A stretch of 34,966 nucleotides of DNA from Lachnospiraceae bacterium (lineage in GTDB: Bacteria; Bacillota; Clostridia; Lachnospirales; Lachnospiraceae). A model generated the notes under the pieces. It searched no databases, was not told where the DNA came from, and saw only the letters and a list, made by a program, of their open reading frames with translations. Made by a program: the position numbers and the translations under genes. Every line of letters begins with the position of its first letter. Positions within the stretch are counted from its first letter, which is position 1. Location of the stretch: positions 1 through 34,966 of the forward strand of contig JAQYDI010000141.1 in NCBI GenBank assembly GCA_028724245.1. The letters are read 5' to 3'. Positions 22,855 through 33,701 of this stretch are shown here, one piece after another.

Positions 22855-22870
22855 CGATTCCTCTTTCTTT

Positions 22871-23218
22871 TCATTCACAGCTGCTGCCGTGAAGCAGCAT
22901 CCCGTGAAGCCTGGCTAGGTGCAGCAATGCACTCTCGATTTCACTGTAATTCTTACCTTTTGCTTCTTTTCTGGCTACGACCACAATGTCACAGCCCGTC
23001 CGGAACCTGTTCTCATTAAGCCTATAACTTTCCTTTATAAGCCTCTTTACACGATGTCTTACTACACTATTTCCCACTTTTTTACTGACGGAAATCCCGA
23101 TTCTGCCTTCACATCCCTCCTGCGCAGGCGCCAGGTACATAACGAGGTATCTGTTGGCATAGGACTTACCCGATCTGTAAACTGTTAAAAAATCCCTGTT
23201 GTTTTTAATTGATTCCAT
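22871..23218 (-). CDS. rnpA: Ribonuclease P protein component
   Basis: 115-residue protein subunit of RNase P, which helps the RNA component bind precursor tRNA. It contains [15 protein letters not shown] near the N-terminus and the signature [18 protein letters not shown] (about 49-66), where the family's usual RNR reads RHR. The start ATG has only a weak AAGAAGAG ribosome-binding site. A short frame with a strong site ends 15 bases upstream (23233-23283). Together with a terminator between rpmH and rnpA this suggests that RnpA output is kept well below L34. Confidence 0.95.
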   Translation of the reverse strand: MESIKNNRDFLTVYRSGKSYANRYLVMYLAPAQEGCEGRIGISVSKKVGNSVVRHRVKRLIKESYRLNENRFRTGCDIVVVARKEAKGKNYSEIESALLHLARLHGMLLHGSSCE

Positions 23219-23232
23219 CTGACTCTTCTTTA

Positions 23233-23283
23233 CTATACGTATTCATACGCTGATTGATTATCTGCTCTGCATGAAGAATTCAC
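23233..23283 (-). CDS. Possible 16-codon upstream reading frame before rnpA
   Basis: A GTG codon at 23283 has a perfect AGGAGG eight bases before it, much better than the site of rnpA itself. The frame encodes VNSSCRADNQSAYEYV and stops at 23233, 14 bases before the rnpA ATG, in a different frame. Translation could be coupled into rnpA by ribosomes restarting there. The peptide resembles nothing I know, and the frame is short enough to arise by chance. Confidence 0.35.
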   Translation of the reverse strand: MNSSCRADNQSAYEYV

Positions 23284-23311
23284 GAAGATTTCCTCCTGCA
23301 CTGCTGTCAGT

Positions 23312-23337
23312 AAAAAAGGCCACATCAAATGCGGCCT
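23312..23337 (-). terminator. Terminator between rpmH and rnpA
   Basis: A nine-base stem (ATGCGGCCT/AGGCCACAT, one G-T pair) with a three-base loop, then TTTTTT on the minus strand. It begins 10 bases after the rpmH stop. It probably terminates part of the transcripts, giving separate amounts of L34 and the genes downstream. Confidence 0.82.
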
Positions 23338-23346
23338 CTTGCTGAA

Positions 23347-23481
23347 TTATGCGGATAATTTCTTTCTGCCTTTTGCTCTTCTTGCCTGCAGAACTTTTCT
23401 GCCGCCGGGAGTGCTCATTCTTGCTCTGAAACCATGAACTTTAGATCTCTGTCTCTTTTTAGGCTGGAATGTCATCTTCAT
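23347..23481 (-). CDS. rpmH: 50S ribosomal protein L34
   Basis: 44 residues, [18 protein letters not shown] at the start and a basic C-terminal [11 protein letters not shown]: a complete L34 of normal length. It has a strong AAAGGAGG ribosome-binding site and its own near-consensus promoter at 23526-23554. It is the first gene of the leftward run from oriC and is divergent from dnaA. Confidence 0.98.
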   Translation of the reverse strand: MKMTFQPKKRQRSKVHGFRARMSTPGGRKVLQARRAKGRKKLSA

Positions 23482-23525
23482 ACGTATACACCTCCTTTTC
23501 TAATAGTAGCAACACATCGGATACC

Positions 23526-23554
23526 ATTATATATAAAGGTTTCGAATCCGTCAA
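23526..23554 (-). promoter_or_regulatory. rpmH promoter
   Basis: On the minus strand TTGACG (23554-23549), 17 bases, then perfect TATAAT (23531-23526). The start codon lies about 45 bases further on. The DnaA-box cluster begins about 45 bases upstream of the -35. Confidence 0.85.
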
Positions 23555-23599
23555 GCTGTTTTTTTGCTGAAAATTCCTCACAAAATGCCGGTTTTCTGC

Positions 23600-23973
23600 T
23601 TATCCACAGGATTTTTGGCTTATAAACTCTGTTTCGACAGTTTATACACATCTTTTCAACTATCCACATTTTGTGGATAACCTGTGGATAATCCTGTGCT
23701 GTCACCACTAGATATTGTCGTTTAAATCCCATATTTCTATTTTTCTCCCCAAAATATATGTGAAAAAGTTATCCACTTTATTCACATTTCGTGTTATTTT
23801 TTTAGTTATCAACAATTTACTCCATTTTTTCTTATCAACTTATTCACATACGAAAAATTTTTGAAAAAAAACTTTATTTTAAGGGATTCCATTGCTATCT
23901 TTTTGATTTTGTAGTAAACTTATGATAATGAATCTATGATGTGCATACTATCTCTTCAGGCAATTGTGGATAA
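23600..23973. other. oriC, left DnaA-box cluster upstream of dnaA
   Basis: Boxes matching TTATNCACA exactly: 23600-23608, 23642-23650, 23778-23786 and 23840-23848 on the plus strand; 23672-23680, 23683-23691 and 23965-23973 on the minus strand. One-mismatch boxes: 23660-23668, 23769-23777, 23806-23814. Boxes 23660-23668 and 23672-23680 form a facing pair separated by three bases. The cluster covers the rpmH-dnaA gap (23482-24071), which holds no gene. Box 23965 lies within the dnaA leader, so DnaA can repress itself. Confidence 0.93.
23901..23929 (+). promoter_or_regulatory. Probable dnaA promoter
   Basis: TTTTGA (23901-23906), 17 bases, GATAAT (23924-23929) preceded by TAT. The implied start near 23936 gives a leader of about 135 nt containing one perfect DnaA box. 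The -35 is imperfect. Confidence 0.5.
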
Positions 23974-24071
23974 CTTCTCAATTCACAACTGCCGTTTTAT
24001 ACGGTCATCTTCCGTATTTTTTTGAGTTGTGCACATTTTATTTTTCTATGAACTACTCAGAGGAGTTACAC

Positions 24072-25436
24072 ATGCTAGAAACAATACAAAAAAACTGGGA
24101 TGACATTACCTCCAAGCTGAAAGTGGATCAGGAACTGTCAGACATTTCTTTCCATACCTGGATCGAACCACTGAAACCTGTTGCCATGGACGGCGATGAA
24201 GTACTCGTCCTCTACCCAGGGGAGAAATTTGGTCTGGACTACATCCAGCAGAAGAAATATGATTTTTTCCTGCACCTCCATATTCAGGAAGTCACAGGAC
24301 TGAACTGCACTGTCCGTTTTATTATGAAAGACGACGTTCCGCAGCAGCCCGTAAGCAAAAAATCACCTGTTTCTTCTAATAATAATATATCTTCCGGCTT
24401 AAACCGAAAGTATACTTTTGAAAGTTTCGTGGTCGGTTCCAACAACCGCATGGCTCATGCAGCCTCACTGGCAGTAGCCGAATCTCCCGCTGAAGCTTTC
24501 AACCCGCTTTTCATTTACGGCGGCGTAGGTCTCGGCAAGACCCATCTGATGCACTCAATCGGAAACTTCATTCTGAATAAAGATCCGGGCAAAAAAGTAA
24601 TGTACGTTACCTCCGAAATCTTTACCAATGAACTGATTGATTCCATCCGGAACAAAAATAACAATAACGATAACACAACTGCTGAATTCCGGGCGAAATA
24701 TCGCAATAACGATGTCCTTCTTATTGATGATATCCAGTTTATTATAGGGAAAGACAGTACTCAGGAAGAATTTTTCCATACATTCAATACCCTGTATCAG
24801 GCGAAAAAACAGATTATTATTTCCTCGGATCGTCCGCCCAACGAGATGGAACTGCTGGAAGAACGACTGAGATCACGCTTTGCCGGCGGTCTGACTGTCA
24901 GCATATCGGAACCGGATTATGAAACCCGTATGGCAATTCTTCGCAAAAAAGAAGCCGATGAAGGGTATAATATTGATAACGAAATTATCAAATACATTGC
25001 TACCCATGTGAAATCCAACATTCGTGAGCTGGAAGGCGCTCTTACAAAAATTGTGGCATTTTCCAAACTTCAGAATACAGATATCACACTGGACATGGCT
25101 GCTGAAATTCTGAAAGACTACTTTGGTCCTGCAGAACCTCGGGAAATCACGCCCGAACTGATCATTCAGACGGTAGCGGATCATTTTCATGTATCCGTTA
25201 AGGATCTGATTTCTCCAAAGCGAAGCAAGGATATCGCCTATCCAAGACAGATTGCCATGTATCTCTGCAAGGAAATGACAACAGTGCCTCTTATTAAAAT
25301 AGGAAACTGTCTGGGCAACCGGGATCATGCAACGATCATTCACGGCTGTGAAAAGATCAAAAAAGATCTTCCCAATAATGATAGTCTGCAGTCTGCCATC
25401 GAAACCCTGAAGAAAAAAATCAACCCGCCTTTATAA
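24072..25436 (+). CDS. dnaA: Chromosomal replication initiator protein DnaA
   Basis: 454-residue AAA+ initiator. Domain I begins TIQKNWDDITSKLK. A short linker rich in S and N is at about 97-115. Walker A GGVGLGKT is at 150-157 and Walker B LLIDD at 216-220. Domain IV near the C-terminus has the DNA-binding signature GNRDHATIIHGCEKI. I take ATG 24072 because GAGGAG precedes it and MLETIQKNW is the normal beginning. The frame stays open 36 codons upstream, but that stretch covers the leader and a DnaA box. Box clusters lie on both sides of the gene (23600-23973 and 25446-25676), making a bipartite origin of the Bacillus type. Confidence 0.99.
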   Translation: MLETIQKNWDDITSKLKVDQELSDISFHTWIEPLKPVAMDGDEVLVLYPGEKFGLDYIQQKKYDFFLHLHIQEVTGLNCTVRFIMKDDVPQQPVSKKSPVSSNNNISSGLNRKYTFESFVVGSNNRMAHAASLAVAESPAEAFNPLFIYGGVGLGKTHLMHSIGNFILNKDPGKKVMYVTSEIFTNELIDSIRNKNNNNDNTTAEFRAKYRNNDVLLIDDIQFIIGKDSTQEEFFHTFNTLYQAKKQIIISSDRPPNEMELLEERLRSRFAGGLTVSISEPDYETRMAILRKKEADEGYNIDNEIIKYIATHVKSNIRELEGALTKIVAFSKLQNTDITLDMAAEILKDYFGPAEPREITPELIIQTVADHFHVSVKDLISPKRSKDIAYPRQIAMYLCKEMTTVPLIKIGNCLGNRDHATIIHGCEKIKKDLPNNDSLQSAIETLKKKINPPL

Positions 25437-25445
25437 ACAGCAGGT

Positions 25446-25676
25446 TGTGGATATTCTGTTGAATTTATGTGGATGAATTTCACAGTTTTTCTGAATGTTT
25501 ATAACTTCAGAATTATCCTCAGGTTCAGGTAAAGTTATCAACCGGTTTTCCCATTGTGGAAAACCTTATGTTTTCTGACAAAAATGGGGTTATCCACATA
25601 TCCACGCCCCCTACTGCTGAGACTGCTGAACTATAATTAATTATATATTCATTTATACCGAAAGGGGTTATTCACA
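25446..25676. other. oriC, right DnaA-box cluster between dnaA and dnaN
   Basis: Exact TTATNCACA boxes at 25590-25598 and 25668-25676 (plus). One-mismatch minus-strand boxes at 25446-25454, 25468-25476 and 25555-25563. The 243-base gap carries no gene and includes the probable unwinding array at 25590-25656. The last box ends four bases before the dnaN ATG. Confidence 0.9.
25590..25656. other. Probable origin unwinding element with DnaA-trios
   Basis: In order: a perfect DnaA box (25590-25598), an overlapping half box tatccac, a GC cluster cgcccc (25605-25610), then ctactgctgagactgctgaa (25611-25630), and an all A/T stretch ctataattaattatatattc (25631-25650). The ctaCTGCTG...CTGCTG triplets match the complement of DnaA-trio motifs, which in Bacillus subtilis lie in exactly this order next to the unwinding region. 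The match is by eye to the known arrangement. Confidence 0.75.
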
Positions 25677-25679
25677 TTT

Positions 25680-26786
25680 ATGAAAGTTTACTTTGAGAAA
25701 TCAACTCTCATGAACGCCATAAATACCGTATTGAAAGCGGTTCCTTCAAAAACCAATTACAAAATTCTGGAATGTATCCTGATCGATGCACGTGAATCAT
25801 ATGTAAAACTGACAACCAATGATACGGAACTGGGTATCGAAACCACCATTGACGCACGCATTGAAGAACATGGTATTACAGCAATCAATGCCAAACTTTT
25901 TGCTGAAATCATCAGAAAACTTCCTGACAGTGAAATCCTGCTTCAGATTCATGATAATACGGCACTGATCAAATGTGAAAATGCCAAGTTTAAAATCATG
26001 TGTGACGATCCGGACACATACATCCAGCTGCCTCAATTCAACAAAGAGAAATCAATTGTTATGTCACAATATGCTTTAAAAGAAGTGATTCGTCAGACAA
26101 TTTTCTCGATTTCCACCAGTGATACAAATCCCGCTATGGCAGGTGAACTGTTTGAAGTAAAGGAAAACCAGCTGCGGGTCTGCTCGCTGGACGGTCATCG
26201 TATTTCTATCCGGAAAGTAGAACTGAACGAAGTTTATCCTGATTTTGAAGTAGTCGTTCCCGGTAAGTCCCTGAATGAAATCAGCAAAATTCTTACCGGA
26301 GAGGCAGAAGATGAAGTTCGCATTTTCTTCTCTAAAAATCATATTTCTTTTGAATTTGATCAGACCATTGTGGTCAGTCGTCTGATCGATAAAAAGTATT
26401 TCAATGTGGACCAGATGTTAAGTAACGATTATGAAACATGCATTACCGTCAATAAGAAAATTTTATTAGACAGTATTGAACGTTCCACACTCCTGGTAAA
26501 AGAAAGTGATAAAAAGCCGATCATTTTCAATATCAGTGATAATTCCATGGAACTGATCATGAATTCTTCTCTTGGTTCCATGCGTGACGAGATCATGGTA
26601 AACCAGTTCGGCAAGGATATCATGATCGGGTTCAATCCCAGATTCATGATTGAAGCACTGCGTGTTATTGATGATGAAGAGGTTCAGCTCTATACCATCA
26701 ATGCAAAGGCTCCCTGTTTTATCAAAGATGCCGATGAAAAATATATTTATCTGATTCTGCCGGTTAATTTTAATCTGGCAAGATAG
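25680..26786 (+). CDS. dnaN: DNA polymerase III beta clamp
   Basis: 368-residue sliding clamp, full length for the three-domain ring protein. It starts MKVYFEKSTLMNAINTVLKA, has the middle CSLDGHRISIRK segment and ends with the family-typical YIYLILPVNFNLAR. It tethers the replicative polymerase to DNA and docks many repair proteins. The leader is short: an AAAGGGG site is 12 bases before the ATG with a DnaA box in between, so DnaA bound there could affect expression. The S4-domain gene follows 12 bases after the stop. Confidence 0.98.
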   Translation: MKVYFEKSTLMNAINTVLKAVPSKTNYKILECILIDARESYVKLTTNDTELGIETTIDARIEEHGITAINAKLFAEIIRKLPDSEILLQIHDNTALIKCENAKFKIMCDDPDTYIQLPQFNKEKSIVMSQYALKEVIRQTIFSISTSDTNPAMAGELFEVKENQLRVCSLDGHRISIRKVELNEVYPDFEVVVPGKSLNEISKILTGEAEDEVRIFFSKNHISFEFDQTIVVSRLIDKKYFNVDQMLSNDYETCITVNKKILLDSIERSTLLVKESDKKPIIFNISDNSMELIMNSSLGSMRDEIMVNQFGKDIMIGFNPRFMIEALRVIDDEEVQLYTINAKAPCFIKDADEKYIYLILPVNFNLAR

Positions 26787-26798
26787 AAGGAGATTTTT

Positions 26799-27014
26799 AT
26801 GCAGGAACTTAAATTAAGAGAAACGGATGAATTCATCAAACTGGGCCAGGCTCTGAAGCTGGTCAATATGGTTTCTTCCGGTGTGGAAGCCAAAATTGTG
26901 ATACAGAACGGCGAAGTTCTCGTCAATGGTGAGGTGGATACGCGCCGCGGCAAAAAACTGTACGATGGAGATACATTTACTTATCAGGGAGAAACCGTAA
27001 AGGTTATTAAGTAA
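26799..27014 (+). CDS. S4-domain RNA-binding protein (YaaA/RlbA type)
   Basis: A 71-residue protein that is essentially a single S4 RNA-binding domain: EFIKLGQALKLVNMVSSGVEAK, then VLVNGEVDTRRGKKLYDGD (19 residues around 40-58). Such genes sit between dnaN and recF in most Bacillota, and the protein has been linked to ribosome assembly in Bacillus. A strong AGAAGGAGA site precedes the ATG. The stop is four bases before the recF ATG. Confidence 0.93.
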   Translation: MQELKLRETDEFIKLGQALKLVNMVSSGVEAKIVIQNGEVLVNGEVDTRRGKKLYDGDTFTYQGETVKVIK

Positions 27015-27018
27015 TTTC

Positions 27019-28104
27019 ATGATTATAAAACGACTGGATCTGATGAATTTCAGAAATTATGAGATGCTGAGTCTGGAGCCCGGAATGGGAACCAATATTT
27101 TCTATGGGGATAATGCTCAGGGAAAAACAAATATACTGGAAAGCATCTATATGTGCTCAACTGCCAGATCGCACCGGGCCGCCAGGGACCGGGAGCTGAT
27201 CCGTTTTGATACGGAGGAGGCACATATCAAGATGCTGCTGGATAAGCATGGTTCGGAGTACCGCATTGACATGCATCTGAAGAAAAGCAGACCCAAAGGA
27301 ATTGCGGTCAATGGCATTCCGATACGTAAAATCAGCGAACTGTTTGGTATTGTGAATATTATCTTCTTTTCACCGGAGGATCTGAATCTGGTGAAAAAAG
27401 GTCCTTCGGAACGCCGTCGTTTTATTGATTTTGAACTGTGTCAGCTGGATAAGGTTTACACAAGTCATCTGATGAATTACAATAAGGTTCTGGCAGAACG
27501 CAACCGTCTGCTGAAAGATATGGCTTTTACGCCGGGGCTGGCTGATACTTTGTCCGTGTGGGACGGACAGCTGGCGGAATTCGGTGAGGCTGTCATGGCA
27601 GACCGGGCCGGATTTGTAGGACAACTCAATCGTGTGATTCAGGAACTTCACCATAAGATTACGGGAGGGAAAGAACAGATTGAAATTGTTTATGAACCGG
27701 ATACGGTACCGGGAAGTCTGGCACAGGAGCTTCAGAAAAGTCTGGAACGCGATATGCGTCAGCATGTAACCTGCCGCGGGCCTCACAGAGATGACCTCTG
27801 TTTTCTGGTTAACGGGATCGATATCCGCAGATATGGTTCTCAGGGGCAGCAGAGGACGGCAGCATTATCCCTGAAATTATCGGAGATAGAACTGGTGCGC
27901 CGGTTGACTCATGATACGCCGGTACTGCTGCTGGATGATGTACTGTCGGAGCTTGACAGCTCCAGACAGACGCAGCTGCTGGCAACGATTCAGGAAACAC
28001 AGACTTTTATCACCTGTACAGGACTTGATGAATTTGTAAACTGCAGGTTTCCTATTGATGCTTTGTTTGAAGTATCGGCAGGGACTGCAGTACGGAAAAA
28101 TTGA
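27019..28104 (+). CDS. recF: DNA replication and repair protein RecF
   Basis: 361-residue SMC-like ATPase that loads RecA at single-stranded gaps together with RecO and RecR. Walker A GDNAQGKTN is at about 31-39, the ABC signature YGSQGQQRTAALSLKLSE at about 273-290, and Walker B PVLLLDDVLSELD at about 302-314. All are intact. Its start is four bases past the S4 gene and no good ribosome-binding site is visible, so translation is probably coupled. Confidence 0.97.
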   Translation: MIIKRLDLMNFRNYEMLSLEPGMGTNIFYGDNAQGKTNILESIYMCSTARSHRAARDRELIRFDTEEAHIKMLLDKHGSEYRIDMHLKKSRPKGIAVNGIPIRKISELFGIVNIIFFSPEDLNLVKKGPSERRRFIDFELCQLDKVYTSHLMNYNKVLAERNRLLKDMAFTPGLADTLSVWDGQLAEFGEAVMADRAGFVGQLNRVIQELHHKITGGKEQIEIVYEPDTVPGSLAQELQKSLERDMRQHVTCRGPHRDDLCFLVNGIDIRRYGSQGQQRTAALSLKLSEIELVRRLTHDTPVLLLDDVLSELDSSRQTQLLATIQETQTFITCTGLDEFVNCRFPIDALFEVSAGTAVRKN

Positions 28105-28174
28105 AGATACAATGATGTTTAGATAACAGTCCGACGGATCATTCAGGTATCCGGCGGATGGATTTTGGATAGTT

Positions 28175-28191
28175 CATGATTGAAAATCATG
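28175..28191 (+). other. Small palindrome in the gyrB leader
   Basis: CATGATT (28175-28181), GAA, AATCATG (28185-28191), a perfect seven-base inverted repeat just before the gyrB ribosome-binding site (ggaaaggag). It could be an operator or leader stem. The two diverged tccg(a/g)cggat words at about 28132 and 28150 are also in this 112-base gap. No function can be assigned. Confidence 0.35.
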
Positions 28192-28210
28192 TTAGGGAAA
28201 GGAGCTGTAA

Positions 28211-30130
<1,920 letters not shown>

Positions 30131-30146
30131 TGAGGAGGAGTAAGCA

Positions 30147-32723
30147 ATGGATCAGACCATATTTGACCGGGTGCATGACATTGACCTGCAGAAAACCATG
30201 GAGACTTCGTACATCGATTATGCCATGAGTGTTATTGCGGCCAGAGCTCTGCCTGATGTAAGAGACGGGCTGAAGCCTGTTCAGAGAAGGATTCTCTTCT
30301 CAATGATAGAACTGAATAACGGTCCTGACAAGCCTCATCGTAAATGTGCGCGTATTGTCGGCGATACCATGGGTAAATATCATCCTCACGGTGACAGTTC
30401 CATCTATGAAGCGCTGGTAAAACTTGCGCAGGATTTCAATACACGTTATCCGCTGGTTGACGGCCACGGCAACTTCGGTTCCATCGACGGAGACGGAGCG
30501 GCTGCCATGCGTTACACGGAAGCAAGACTGAGTAAAATTTCCATGGAAATGCTGTCCGATATCAATAAGGATACGGTGGATTTTGCACCGAACTTTGATG
30601 ATACGGAAAAAGAGCCGGTTGTTCTGCCGTCCCGCTATCCCAATCTGCTGGTTAACGGAACCAGCGGTATTGCGGTAGGCATGGCAACCAATATTCCGCC
30701 TCACAACATGCGTGAGGTCATCAATGCCGTTGTAAAGATTATTGATAATCAGATCGAGGAGGATCGTGAAACTACCATTGAGGAACTGATGCAGATTGTG
30801 AAAGGACCTGATTTCCCTACCGGAGCGGAAATTATGGGACGCAGCGGTATTGAGGAAGCGTACCGCACGGGCCGGGGCAAGATCAAAGTCCGTGCCGTAG
30901 CGGATATTGAGGCCATGCCCAACGGCAAATCCCGTATTCTGGTAACGGAAATTCCCTATATGGTGAACAAAGCCAGACTGATTGAGAAAATTGCAGAGCT
31001 GGTTAAGGATAAAAAGCTGGATGGAATCACGGATCTGCGTGATGAATCAGACCGCAGCGGCATGCGTATCTGCATTGAACTGCGTCGTGATGTCAATGCG
31101 AATGTGATGCTGAACAAACTGTATAAACATACGCAGATGATGGATACCTTCGGTGTCAATATGCTGGCACTGGTCAACAATGAACCGAAAGTACTCAATC
31201 TGAAGGATATGCTGGGGTACTATCTGGATCATCAGAAAGAGGTTATTACCAGAAGAACCAGATATGATCTGAACAAGGCACAGGAAAGGGCTCATATTTT
31301 ACAGGGGCTGCTGATTGCACTGGACCATATCGACGAGGTGATCCAGATCATCCGGGCATCCCGCAATACGCAGGAAGCAAAGCAGAACCTGATGGAACGT
31401 TTCCAGCTCTCTGATGCACAGGCACAGGCAATCGTAGACATGCGTCTGCGTGCTCTGACAGGTCTGGAACGGGAAAAGCTGGAACAGGAATACAGGGAAC
31501 TGATGGTTCAGATTGAGAAATTAAAGGCCATTCTTGCTGATGAAAAGAAACTTCTTACGGTAATCCGCAATGAAATTACGGCAATCCGCGATAAATACGG
31601 CGATGAGAGAAGAACAAAAATCAGCATGGATGCGGCAGATCTGGACAATGAAGATCTGATTCCCAATGAGCCGGTTGTGATTACCATGACCAATCTGGGG
31701 TATATCAAACGTATGAGCGCCGATACTTTCCGTGCACAGAACCGCGGCGGAAAGGGTATCAAGGGAATGCAGACGGTTGAGCAGGATTTTATTGAAGAAC
31801 TGATCATGTCGAAAAATCACCGTTATCTGATGTTCTTTACCAATAAAGGACGTGTATATCGTCTGAAAACCTACGAAATTCCCGAGGCGGGCCGGATGGC
31901 AAGAGGAACGGCGATCGTTAATCTGCTTCAGCTGCAGCCGGGAGAAAAAATATCTGCTGTCATTCCGCTCAAGAAGCTGGAACCGGGTAAATTTATTTTC
32001 ATGGCGACAAAATTCGGTATGGTGAAAAAGACACCCATGGAAGATTTTATGAACATCAGAAAAACGGGCCTGCAGGCAATCAACATGCGTGAGGATGATG
32101 AGCTGATCGAAGTAAAATATACGGATGGAGACCGGGAGCTGCTTCTGGTCAGCCGGAAGGGCATGTGCATTCGTTTCCATGAAAAGGATGTGCGTCCTAC
32201 CGGAAGAAGTTCCATGGGCGTGCGGGGCATGGATCTGGGCGAAAATGATATCGTCATCGGCATGCAGATGGACAGTCAGGGAGAATACCTGCTTCTGGCT
32301 ACATCACGCGGTCTCGGCAAAAAGACCCTTATCAGTGAGTTTAATGTTCAGAACCGCGGCGGTAAAGGTGTCAAATGCTATAAACTGAACGAAAAAACAG
32401 GCGACCTGGTGGGAGTAAAAGCAGTAAAAGATGGTCAGGAACTGATGATCGTGACCACCAACGGCATCATTATCAGGATCAGTATTGATGGAATCTCTAC
32501 TCTGGGAAGGGTAGCGTCCGGTGTGAAACTGATCGGAGTCGATGAAAAGACGGGACTTGTGGCAAGCATTGCGAAAGTAAAGAATGAAGATGCCGAAAAA
32601 AGTGTGGATGAGGAAGTGGATTCTGACGATTCTGTAATGGACAATAATCTGTACGGGAACAGTGAAGAAACGGATATGCAGTATGAAACAGATGATACGG
32701 AAGCAGACGGCAAAGATGAATAA
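30147..32723 (+). CDS. gyrA: DNA gyrase subunit A
   Basis: 858 residues. The DNA-cleaving tyrosine is Y123 in [11 protein letters not shown]. The quinolone region reads [12 protein letters not shown], with S84 and E88, the residues found in susceptible strains. The C-terminal wrapping domain has GyrA-box-like QNRGGKG motifs twice (around residues 530 and 735), the first of which is the place where gyrase differs from topoisomerase IV. An acidic tail rich in D and E (last ~50 residues) is present. GAGGAGG precedes the ATG 16 bases after gyrB. A hairpin at 32745-32780 follows the stop. Confidence 0.98.
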   Translation: MDQTIFDRVHDIDLQKTMETSYIDYAMSVIAARALPDVRDGLKPVQRRILFSMIELNNGPDKPHRKCARIVGDTMGKYHPHGDSSIYEALVKLAQDFNTRYPLVDGHGNFGSIDGDGAAAMRYTEARLSKISMEMLSDINKDTVDFAPNFDDTEKEPVVLPSRYPNLLVNGTSGIAVGMATNIPPHNMREVINAVVKIIDNQIEEDRETTIEELMQIVKGPDFPTGAEIMGRSGIEEAYRTGRGKIKVRAVADIEAMPNGKSRILVTEIPYMVNKARLIEKIAELVKDKKLDGITDLRDESDRSGMRICIELRRDVNANVMLNKLYKHTQMMDTFGVNMLALVNNEPKVLNLKDMLGYYLDHQKEVITRRTRYDLNKAQERAHILQGLLIALDHIDEVIQIIRASRNTQEAKQNLMERFQLSDAQAQAIVDMRLRALTGLEREKLEQEYRELMVQIEKLKAILADEKKLLTVIRNEITAIRDKYGDERRTKISMDAADLDNEDLIPNEPVVITMTNLGYIKRMSADTFRAQNRGGKGIKGMQTVEQDFIEELIMSKNHRYLMFFTNKGRVYRLKTYEIPEAGRMARGTAIVNLLQLQPGEKISAVIPLKKLEPGKFIFMATKFGMVKKTPMEDFMNIRKTGLQAINMREDDELIEVKYTDGDRELLLVSRKGMCIRFHEKDVRPTGRSSMGVRGMDLGENDIVIGMQMDSQGEYLLLATSRGLGKKTLISEFNVQNRGGKGVKCYKLNEKTGDLVGVKAVKDGQELMIVTTNGIIIRISIDGISTLGRVASGVKLIGVDEKTGLVASIAKVKNEDAEKSVDEEVDSDDSVMDNNLYGNSEETDMQYETDDTEADGKDE

Positions 32724-32744
32724 TTAAATCAGACAGTTAACCGG

Positions 32745-32784
32745 GAAGGAAAGCGTGAAGATTTTTTCACCCTTTCCTTTCTTT
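32745..32784 (+). terminator. Terminator after gyrA
   Basis: Arms 32745-32759 and 32766-32780 (GAAGGAAAGCGTGAA with TTCACCCTTTCCTTT) pair at 13 of 15 positions with a six-base loop, followed by CTTTGG. It separates the gyrase genes from the fumarase genes. Confidence 0.65.
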
Positions 32785-32845
32785 GGTTCGATCTAAAGGT
32801 GTTCAATACAATATACCGGATAATAAGCAGGAGGAAAATTTGAGT

Positions 32846-33688
32846 ATGAGAGAATTATCGGTAGACATCATTACACGGAATATCAGGGAGATGTGCATTG
32901 AAGCAAACCATTTCCTTTCAGATGATATGAAAGATGTATTTCAGCGTTCGCTGGAAACAGAGGAATCTCCCCTGGGACGTCAGATTCTGGGGCAGCTGAT
33001 GGAAAATATGCAGATAGCGGCACAGGATATGATTCCTATCTGCCAGGATACAGGAATGGCCGTCGTCTTTATAGAAGTCGGCCAGGAGGTTCATTTTACG
33101 GGAGGACTTCTGGAAGATGCCATTCATGAAGGTGTAAGACAGGGATATACGGAAGGATATCTGCGGAAATCTGTGGTAAAGGATCCGCTGATCCGCGAGA
33201 ATACAAATGATAATACACCGGCGGTGATTCATTATTCTATTGTCAGCGGCGATCAGGTAAAAATCACAGTGGCACCCAAAGGCTTCGGCAGCGAAAATAT
33301 GAGCCGCGTGTTCATGCTGAAACCGGCAGATGGAATGGAAGGGGTGAAGAACGCCATTTTACAGGCTGTAAAGGACGCAGGACCCAATTCCTGCCCCCCG
33401 ATGGTTGTAGGAGTAGGAATTGGCGGGACATTTGAAAAATGCGCTTATTTGGCCAAAAAAGCGCTCACACGAAATGTAAATCAGCGTTCGGAGATCCCTT
33501 ATGTCCGTGAAATGGAAGAGGATCTTCTGGAAAAAATGAATAAACTGGGAATCGGTCCGGCAGGTCTCGGAGGACGAACCAGCGTATTTGCGGTAAATAT
33601 TGAAACATATCCTACACATATTGCGGGACTTCCGGTGGCAGTCAACACCTGCTGTCATGTAAACCGTCACGCAACCAGAGTTATATAA
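32846..33688 (+). CDS. Class I fumarate hydratase, alpha subunit
   Basis: 280-residue N-terminal-type subunit of the two-subunit [4Fe-4S] fumarase, which interconverts fumarate and malate (related enzymes act on tartrate). Likely cluster cysteines are C66 in PICQDTGMAVVF, one in GTFEKCAYLAKKAL, and one or both in NTCCHVNRHATR near the C-terminus. GPAGLGGRTSVFAVNIE is also typical. I take ATG 32846, 11 bases after AGGAGG. TTG 32840 is closer to the site and is a possible alternative start two codons upstream. The beta-subunit gene follows 13 bases after the stop. Confidence 0.93.
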   Translation: MRELSVDIITRNIREMCIEANHFLSDDMKDVFQRSLETEESPLGRQILGQLMENMQIAAQDMIPICQDTGMAVVFIEVGQEVHFTGGLLEDAIHEGVRQGYTEGYLRKSVVKDPLIRENTNDNTPAVIHYSIVSGDQVKITVAPKGFGSENMSRVFMLKPADGMEGVKNAILQAVKDAGPNSCPPMVVGVGIGGTFEKCAYLAKKALTRNVNQRSEIPYVREMEEDLLEKMNKLGIGPAGLGGRTSVFAVNIETYPTHIAGLPVAVNTCCHVNRHATRVI

Positions 33689-33701
33689 GGGAGGCAGCAC
33701 C

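Noticed and set aside
23964-24071. 36-codon N-terminal extension of dnaA
   Set aside because: It covers a DnaA box and the leader. ATG 24072 has a good ribosome-binding site and gives the normal DnaA N-terminus.
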